Shown here one piece after another: positions 59,750-64,000 of a stretch of DNA of 64,000 nt. A model generated the notes under the pieces. It was not told where the DNA came from. It searched no databases and worked only from the letters and a program-made list of their open reading frames with translations. The translations under genes were made by a program, and so were the position numbers. The stretch comes from Parcubacteria group bacterium LiPW_15 (lineage in GTDB: Bacteria; Patescibacteria; Paceibacteria; UBA6257; 2-01-FULL-56-20). Position 1 is the first letter of the stretch; every line of letters begins with the position of its first letter. Location: assembly GCA_007375645.1 (NCBI GenBank), contig VMER01000002.1:1-64000 (forward strand). The letters run 5' to 3'.

Positions 59750-59776
59750 GCCGCAGGACCCCCCCTGCGGCCTTTT
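59750..59776 (+). terminator. terminator of the 95-aa orphan gene
   Basis: GCCGCAGG / CCTGCGGC stem, 6-nt loop, CTTTT tail; the tmRNA -35 box begins 2 nt later. Confidence 0.88.
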
Positions 59777-59777
59777 A

Positions 59778-59806
59778 TTGCAATTTTTCTAAATTCGTGC
59801 TATAAT
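59778..59806 (+). promoter_or_regulatory. promoter of tmRNA
   Basis: TTGCAA, 17 nt, TATAAT, about 24 nt before the mature 5' end, leaving a short leader for RNase P removal. Confidence 0.8.
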
Positions 59807-59830
59807 GTGGTTGCCTTGAAAATTGAATAT

Positions 59831-60154
59831 GGGGATGCCGGGCTTCGATAATGATGTCCCGCGTGCCTGCGAACCGAGCGTGACCTCGCTAAACTCACAA
59901 AAACTTTAACTGCCAACTTTAACGTTGCAGCTCCGTCCCGCGCTTTAGCTTACGCTTAAGACCTGACGGCGCCGATTGCTCTGGGTCTCTTAGAGTAAAT
60001 CCGGTGTTATATAAGGAGACTGGCAAACAGCTTTTGATTCCGAACTGTTTGTAAGAAATTGGAATCGTTTCTGCCTGATCTAATCAGACTACGTTCGTAG
60101 ATGGCTCGTGTTCTTCATCTTTACACGGCGGTTCGACTCCGCCCATCTCCACCA
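59831..60154 (+). ncRNA. ssrA: transfer-messenger RNA
   Basis: 324 nt. The 5' end GGGGATGCCGGGCTTCGA and 3' end GGCGGTTCGACTCCGCCCATCTCCACCA form the alanine-type acceptor (GGGGATG/CATCTCC) and T-arm; CCA is encoded. The tag frame can be read from GCT at 59888 to TAA at 59957-59959, giving 23 residues beginning AKLTKTL and ending SRALAYA. Pseudoknot-forming GC-rich segments follow. Rescues stalled ribosomes with SmpB (58163). Which codon is the resume codon is inferred from the reading frame. Confidence 0.94.
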
Positions 60155-60157
60155 AAT

Positions 60158-60190
60158 AAAAAATCCGGGCCTTGCGCCTGGGTTTTTTGT
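60158..60190 (+). terminator. terminator of tmRNA
   Basis: AAAAAATCCGGGC paired imperfectly with CGCCTGGGTTTTTT, 3 nt after the encoded CCA; symmetric enough to work on both strands. Confidence 0.7.
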
Positions 60191-60380
60191 TTGTGGTTAT
60201 ATTTGCGCGAAGTCGAACGGAGGGGTGGGTCGGAGGGGACGCAATATCGTCCCCTCCGTGGAGGAGATTATTCAGAACCGTGGGTTCGGAAAAGCGAGTG
60301 TCAGCGAGCGCGTGAGGTTCTCCGCCCATCCCCCGCCGTAAAGAAACAAAAAATCCCTGTTCGGATTTTTATGCTTGATC
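60191..60380. other. non-coding tail behind tmRNA with T-arm mimics and a degenerate second tmRNA 3' end
   Basis: The 319-nt gap 60155-60473 has no gene. On the minus strand 60205-60218 reads GTTCGACTTCGCGC, resembling the tmRNA T-arm, and faces tmRNA across its terminator. On the plus strand 60316-60338 reads GGTTCTCCGCCCATCCCCC, like the tmRNA 3' end with a 4-nt deletion, followed by an A-run and a second small hairpin AAAAAATCC/GGATTTTT (60349-60369). Between them lie hairpins GGAGGGGACG/CGTCCCCTCC (60232-60257) and a GGGGTGGG stretch that can pair with CCCATCCCC. Confidence 0.5.
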
Positions 60381-60473
60381 GACTTTTGACCATATCTCCA
60401 GGCTAAGCCCAAAGGGTTAGGTCGCGTATTTAGTTGTAGATATATTATAACTCTGAATTGACCAGAAAAAAAG

Positions 60474-63400
60474 TTAGTCCGCTTGATCTTCGGCACCTAC
60501 GGATGCACTGATTGCTATGCTCGGGGCGTCTAATGCCAGTGCGTCCATTGAAGAGGTAAAGGCATCTAATACCGCATAGACCTTCGGGAGATCCTCTGAG
60601 TAAGTGGCGGCGTAGTTATCTGTTATAACGACCTTCCCTTGTTCGGGCAAATTTAACGCTTTTATTGCGACGCCATTGGCTTTCCAGTAGTCGGCGAGTC
60701 TTTTTTTGTCAATTACTTTAGTAAATTCGCCGATATTGGCAACAAATGCGCGGCCATCAACGGATGCAAATGTGCTCGCAAAATTTATCAATAGATAATC
60801 CAAAAAGATCTGATAGTTCTGCATATTCGTGTTGGGGTTAAAACATGTTTCGAAGAGGTAATCATTCATATCCTTTCGGATACCATGAGAGTCTCCGCTC
60901 CCGCTCTGATCGTAATAACCACAACCGATGCCCGAACTAATGATATCGTTGCCAAGTTGATAGGTAATAAACGATTTCGCCCTATTTTTTAGCTTTGCAA
61001 CTTTATCGTCAACCTCCTCCTTTGTAATTTTCCCGTCTGTCATTGCGGCATCAACAAACGAGCGGAACTCACTTGCCAAATCACCCAGAGAAAGACTGTC
61101 GATTACCTCAAATAAGTTTATTTTGGGATCTATAAATCGTGTTTTAAAAATTCTAAAAACTTTCTGGGACATCGCGCGCATCTCTTCTATGACGATTGCT
61201 CGAACGACCCCTTCAGTGGGAGCCGTGGGATTATTGTGCTTTGAGAGGGCGCGCTGCAAATTAAATATATCTCCTCCCCGGTCCGCGCTGCAGAAAAGAC
61301 GGAAGGCAAGCAAATCATATAAACCCAACACGCCCCTAGACTCTGTCGAGAGCAATTCAATGACACCAACCCCAGCGTGCCTCCCTTCGCCGAAAATCCA
61401 TTCTGCAATTTCAGATATATTTTCCTCCGTATTGGCACCGCGGCGTCCATCTGGGTCTGCCCACCCAGCCTTATCTAACAGCTGTATAAGAAAATACAAC
61501 AAGTCGTCTCTGAGCCCGAGCCCCAAGTCCTTGCTGGTGAACAAAGAGTAATTTGCTATATTTTGCAGAAGATACAAAATCAACGAACCGCCAACCCCTG
61601 CGCCTGCTTCCGAGATGCTATTAACGACAACTCTCCAAAGCTGTTCGTGACTTGATTCGCTCTTGGAATAAGAAAATTCTTCGCCACCGAGAACATCTTC
61701 GATCTTTTTTCCTGCAAAAATCTCATTTTTATAATTTAGATAGAATCTATATTGATTTCGTTTTTGCGGCTTGGAAAGTTTCACGATGAGATTGAGATAC
61801 TCTTCCAGATTATGCCCGCCAGTCCATCCGCCCTCGCCGTTGAAACAAGCGTATGAACTCTTTATCTCTTGGGGGACGCTGTCTATCAGGGGAAAATTAT
61901 CTTTTCTGAACCAGTCTTCGGAAACTTTAAGCCTTTGAGATGCATCAAACACCTTGTCAAGTAAAAATCGCGGATTCTCGGTTAATGTTTCGATGTATTT
62001 TGTATATTCAGTGGAATTTTTATATACATTTTTTGAATCCCCGCTCCCCGTTGGGTCTTCCGGGTAGCCAGGAGAGTATGGGTTTGGCAGCGAAAAAAAT
62101 CCACTTTTGCCGTAAGTTTCGGAATCATATATTTTGCGAAATATATTTGGATAATTAATATAGATCAGAAGGAGGTGAATTAAATCATGTTTATCAAAAT
62201 CACTGTTATCAAAATCGGTTTTTTCAAGTTCGAACAGCAAAACGGTATTAAGAAGTCTTTTTAGCTTCCTTACGTCGCCGATGAAAGGCAAATATCGGTG
62301 ATAGTCCTTCGATTTATATATATCTATAAGGCCACCGATAGCCTTAGAAACAAGCACCGGATCGGCCTGAGAATTTCCGGCCAAGGCCTTAGCCAGATTC
62401 TGCGAAACATAGTTGGACAAAGTGGCGCTATCAAGGAATATACTAGTTTTTACGTTAATAAATTTCTCAAGAAATTCTGTAACTTTTTCGACACCCGGCT
62501 TCTCTCTTTCCAGCGCACTTATATTGTCCGTGTCATAGCAAAGAACGTATGAAATGTTTGGGAGGGTGAAACTTTTTTTAATGACGAAAAGAACATCCTT
62601 AATAGCGGAGAAGCTAAGCCTATCTAGATCGTCAATAATGATTATTACCTTCTTTTTAGAATCAGATAGCGCAATCTCCAAATCGTCGAAGGCATCGTCA
62701 ACCGTGTATGTCCCCGGGAAGAAATCCAACTTAAGCCCCGACCACGAAAACCCCGCTCTTCCCTTTATTAGCCTGGAATACCTTGATATAAGAGGTCTTA
62801 TTTCTGGTATAAACTCGTTTTTCTGTATGGTCCGAACAAGGCCGTCAACAAACTTTTCTAGTAGGTTTGACCGCCCCTCGTATCTCAGCGGGTTAAAGCG
62901 ATAAACTACCGCCCCCTTTTTATATTCATCGTCTTTTTCCCAATATCCCCTACACAAATTTACGAAAGATGATTTTCCTATGCCCCAAGGGGCGTCTATC
63001 CCAAACACGATACTATCCGAAGACCCACGATTAAAAACTTTTTCCGCAAACCGTCTTGCGGCGTCCGAAAAGCCCAGCAAATCATCCCCTTCCGGTTTCA
63101 ATTCGGCATCGCTTATAAAAAATGAATGCTCGTTTATTTTTATTCTTTTTTTAAATCTACCCAACGCTGCTTTTAATAGAAAAATTAGGCAAAGAATAAA
63201 AGGCAAAGAAAGCAATGCGAAAATTTGACCAATCGTAAGCGCAGACGCCAGCACTGCATATTGGCGCGAGAAGAACCCTCCAAAGGAAAAATCTACTAAA
63301 ATTCCCGCGGATGCAGCAATCGCGATATCCCACCTAGCACTTCTTATTAGCCTAACAAAATCCAAGAAAAATCCTCTGCCGGCTAAATATCCAACAACCA

Positions 63401-63590
63401 ATATCGCGCAGGACACAACGATGCTGGAGGCTTCTAGTTCATAGCTCCTGGAGATTATATAGGCGCAAATTTTTAGAGCGACGGGAACAGACAGATACAC
63501 TACCTCAGAACACAAAACCCCAACCCCAAAGGCTTTTATCAGGGCTGTCAGATTTGCCATCCCTATTTTAAAATCTGGAGTTTTTGGCAT
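60474..63590 (-). CDS. membrane-anchored KAP-family P-loop NTPase, 1038 aa
   Basis: Starts at ATG 63590, 5 nt after GGAGGTG; an upstream in-frame ATG (63647) lacks an SD. Three or four N-terminal membrane spans (to ~140), then Walker A GIDAPWGIGKSS (about 197-208), Walker B VIIIIDDLDRL (about 315-325) and KDVLFVIKKSFTLPNISYVLCYD, the KAP order. A sensor-like RKLKRLLNTVLLFELEK follows, then ~550 mostly helical residues without known domain. KAP NTPases with inserted or flanking membrane spans occur in antiphage defence and mobile regions. AT-richer than its neighbours and alone in its unit, beside ssrA: likely accessory. Confidence 0.85.
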   Translation of the reverse strand: MPKTPDFKIGMANLTALIKAFGVGVLCSEVVYLSVPVALKICAYIISRSYELEASSIVVSCAILVVGYLAGRGFFLDFVRLIRSARWDIAIAASAGILVDFSFGGFFSRQYAVLASALTIGQIFALLSLPFILCLIFLLKAALGRFKKRIKINEHSFFISDAELKPEGDDLLGFSDAARRFAEKVFNRGSSDSIVFGIDAPWGIGKSSFVNLCRGYWEKDDEYKKGAVVYRFNPLRYEGRSNLLEKFVDGLVRTIQKNEFIPEIRPLISRYSRLIKGRAGFSWSGLKLDFFPGTYTVDDAFDDLEIALSDSKKKVIIIIDDLDRLSFSAIKDVLFVIKKSFTLPNISYVLCYDTDNISALEREKPGVEKVTEFLEKFINVKTSIFLDSATLSNYVSQNLAKALAGNSQADPVLVSKAIGGLIDIYKSKDYHRYLPFIGDVRKLKRLLNTVLLFELEKTDFDNSDFDKHDLIHLLLIYINYPNIFRKIYDSETYGKSGFFSLPNPYSPGYPEDPTGSGDSKNVYKNSTEYTKYIETLTENPRFLLDKVFDASQRLKVSEDWFRKDNFPLIDSVPQEIKSSYACFNGEGGWTGGHNLEEYLNLIVKLSKPQKRNQYRFYLNYKNEIFAGKKIEDVLGGEEFSYSKSESSHEQLWRVVVNSISEAGAGVGGSLILYLLQNIANYSLFTSKDLGLGLRDDLLYFLIQLLDKAGWADPDGRRGANTEENISEIAEWIFGEGRHAGVGVIELLSTESRGVLGLYDLLAFRLFCSADRGGDIFNLQRALSKHNNPTAPTEGVVRAIVIEEMRAMSQKVFRIFKTRFIDPKINLFEVIDSLSLGDLASEFRSFVDAAMTDGKITKEEVDDKVAKLKNRAKSFITYQLGNDIISSGIGCGYYDQSGSGDSHGIRKDMNDYLFETCFNPNTNMQNYQIFLDYLLINFASTFASVDGRAFVANIGEFTKVIDKKRLADYWKANGVAIKALNLPEQGKVVITDNYAATYSEDLPKVYAVLDAFTSSMDALALDAPSIAISASVGAEDQAD

Positions 63591-63808
63591 ATTCGCACCT
63601 CCAGCATAATGCAGCCCCGCCAGAAAGCAATAATTCGTAGCCATCACTCCCTCGGCGATGAATTAGTTTAACTCCTTTGTTGCGGTTGGACGTGCAAAAC
63701 AGACAAACCATTTATATGATTTTCGGAGGATCGGGCTTAATTGATAGTGTTCCCAGAACCGAGAAAGGCAGGTTTTAAACGGTTCACCGTTTCGCCTACC
63801 ACGCCCGC

Positions 63809-63847
63809 ATAACAAAATACTCACCCCTGCGGTGGGTGTTTTGTTAT
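63809..63847. terminator. bidirectional terminator-like hairpin
   Basis: ATAACAAAA and TTTTGTTAT flank CTCACCC/GGTGGGTG with a small asymmetry; A-run and T-run on both sides. Confidence 0.6.
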
Positions 63848-63927
63848 GTGGCACATATTGACGCGGAGTCGAACATAAGTTTGACTAATCTCCGCCGCGG
63901 AATATCCTGTAGTCAGCTCGCCACATA
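63845..63927 (-). other. 83-nt structured non-coding element with tmRNA-like T-arm sequence
   Basis: Closed by an 8-bp stem TATGTGGC (63845-63852) / GCCACATA (63920-63927). Inside is a hairpin GCGGAGTCGAAC / GTTTGACT...CTCCGC (63863-63896). On the minus strand 63863-63874 reads GTTCGACTCCGC, identical to 12 nt of the tmRNA T-arm, and the element runs into a terminator at 63809-63847. tRNA-sized, but without anticodon arm. Not a known RNA family to me. Confidence 0.45.
63881..63908 (+). promoter_or_regulatory. candidate promoter of the gene starting at 63956
   Basis: TTGACT, 16 nt, TATCCT, about 48 nt before the ATG. Confidence 0.4.
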
Positions 63928-63955
63928 TGCCAAATAGTTAGGAAAGGGGTGGCTT

Positions 63956-64000
63956 ATGCCTCTCTCCCTTCAGGAGCGTTACAACCGATATCGACTCGCC
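63956..64000 (+). CDS. start of a gene cut by the window edge
   Basis: ATG 63956 behind GGAAAGGGGTGG, open for the remaining 15 codons (MPLSLQERYNRYRLA). Same style of promoter plus SD as the orphan modules. Too short to identify. Confidence 0.45.
   Translation, partial: MPLSLQERYNRYRLA

Noticed and set aside
60084..60329. 81-aa minus-strand frame overlapping the 3' end of tmRNA
   Set aside because: Derived from antisense tmRNA sequence, no ribosome-binding site.
63760..63810. tRNA 3' end in GGTTCACCGTTTCGCCTACCA
   Set aside because: The T-loop frame does not pair (no 5-bp stem around TTCACCG) and no matching 5' acceptor strand exists upstream.
1..64000. CRISPR arrays, insertion sequences, rRNA genes
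   Set aside because: No regularly spaced direct repeats, no transposase frame with terminal inverted repeats, and no rRNA-like sequence were found.
1..64000. Alternative genetic code (UGA read as Gly or Trp)
   Set aside because: Conserved proteins stop normally at TGA, TAA and TAG and use TGG for Trp and GGN for Gly; in-frame TGA does not interrupt any conserved gene apart from the single frameshifted peroxiredoxin.

Overview
The window looks like a chromosomal segment of a candidate phyla radiation bacterium (Patescibacteria, Parcubacteria-like). The reasons are: standard genetic code; moderate GC; densely packed genes with ATGA overlaps; tRNA genes without an encoded CCA; several core genes that appear leaderless (-10 box 6-9 nt before the ATG); a transketolase split into two genes; a DUF5674 protein; a coiled-coil/lytic-transglycosylase cell-wall protein; and many short lineage-type proteins of unknown function. 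The lineage assignment rests on gene content and style, not on a 16S gene, which is absent.

Layout. 0-3.4 kb: the start of a type IV prepilin, a murein transglycosylase, ribosomal protein bL25 and an orphan gene. 3.6-10.4 kb: a minus-strand sugar-metabolism block (class II aldolase, PfkB kinase, split transketolase, ribulose-phosphate epimerase) with conserved unknowns. 10.4-15.5 kb: glutaredoxin, a frameshifted peroxiredoxin, DUF167, M16 peptidase, a transglutaminase-like protein and a TraB/GumN-like protein. 15.5-16.3 kb: tRNA-Ser(GGA) with unusual mirrored 3'-end-like sequence. 16.3-22.2 kb: TPM protein/LemA, GroEL/GroES, thioredoxin reductase, a 59-aa SPW-like protein and a DsbA-like protein. 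22.3-42.9 kb: a surface polysaccharide locus with initiating transferase, flippase, six glycosyltransferase genes, six methyltransferases, an oxidoreductase, an asparagine synthase-type amidotransferase and an O-antigen ligase; it is adjacent to RNase Y. 44.5-52 kb: phosphoglycerate mutase, a YvlD-like protein, SecG, a peptide-type substrate-binding protein, tRNA-Leu(CAG), RNase J and TrpRS. 52-60.2 kb: IleRS carrying an inserted histidine-phosphatase domain, ArgRS, SmpB, a possible small RNA, two orphan genes and tmRNA. 60.4-63.6 kb: a 1038-aa membrane-anchored KAP P-loop NTPase just beyond the tmRNA.

Two expression styles are interleaved. Core genes use -10 boxes close to the start codon or operon overlaps. 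About nine orphan genes instead carry their own sigma70-type -35/-10 pair, a Shine-Dalgarno sequence and, in most cases, an intrinsic terminator. In three of them the stop codon sits in or at the edge of the terminator loop.

The least explained signals are: (1) sequences mimicking the T-arm of tRNA-Ser or tmRNA placed in inverted orientation on the far side of their terminators; (2) a paired CCCGTTAGAA...TTCTAACGGG element of about 100 nt whose right arm runs into the start codon of two unrelated genes; (3) stop codons embedded in terminator loops; (4) the phosphatase domain nested in IleRS; (5) the KAP NTPase beside ssrA. All functional statements are sequence reading and family knowledge only; no search was run.
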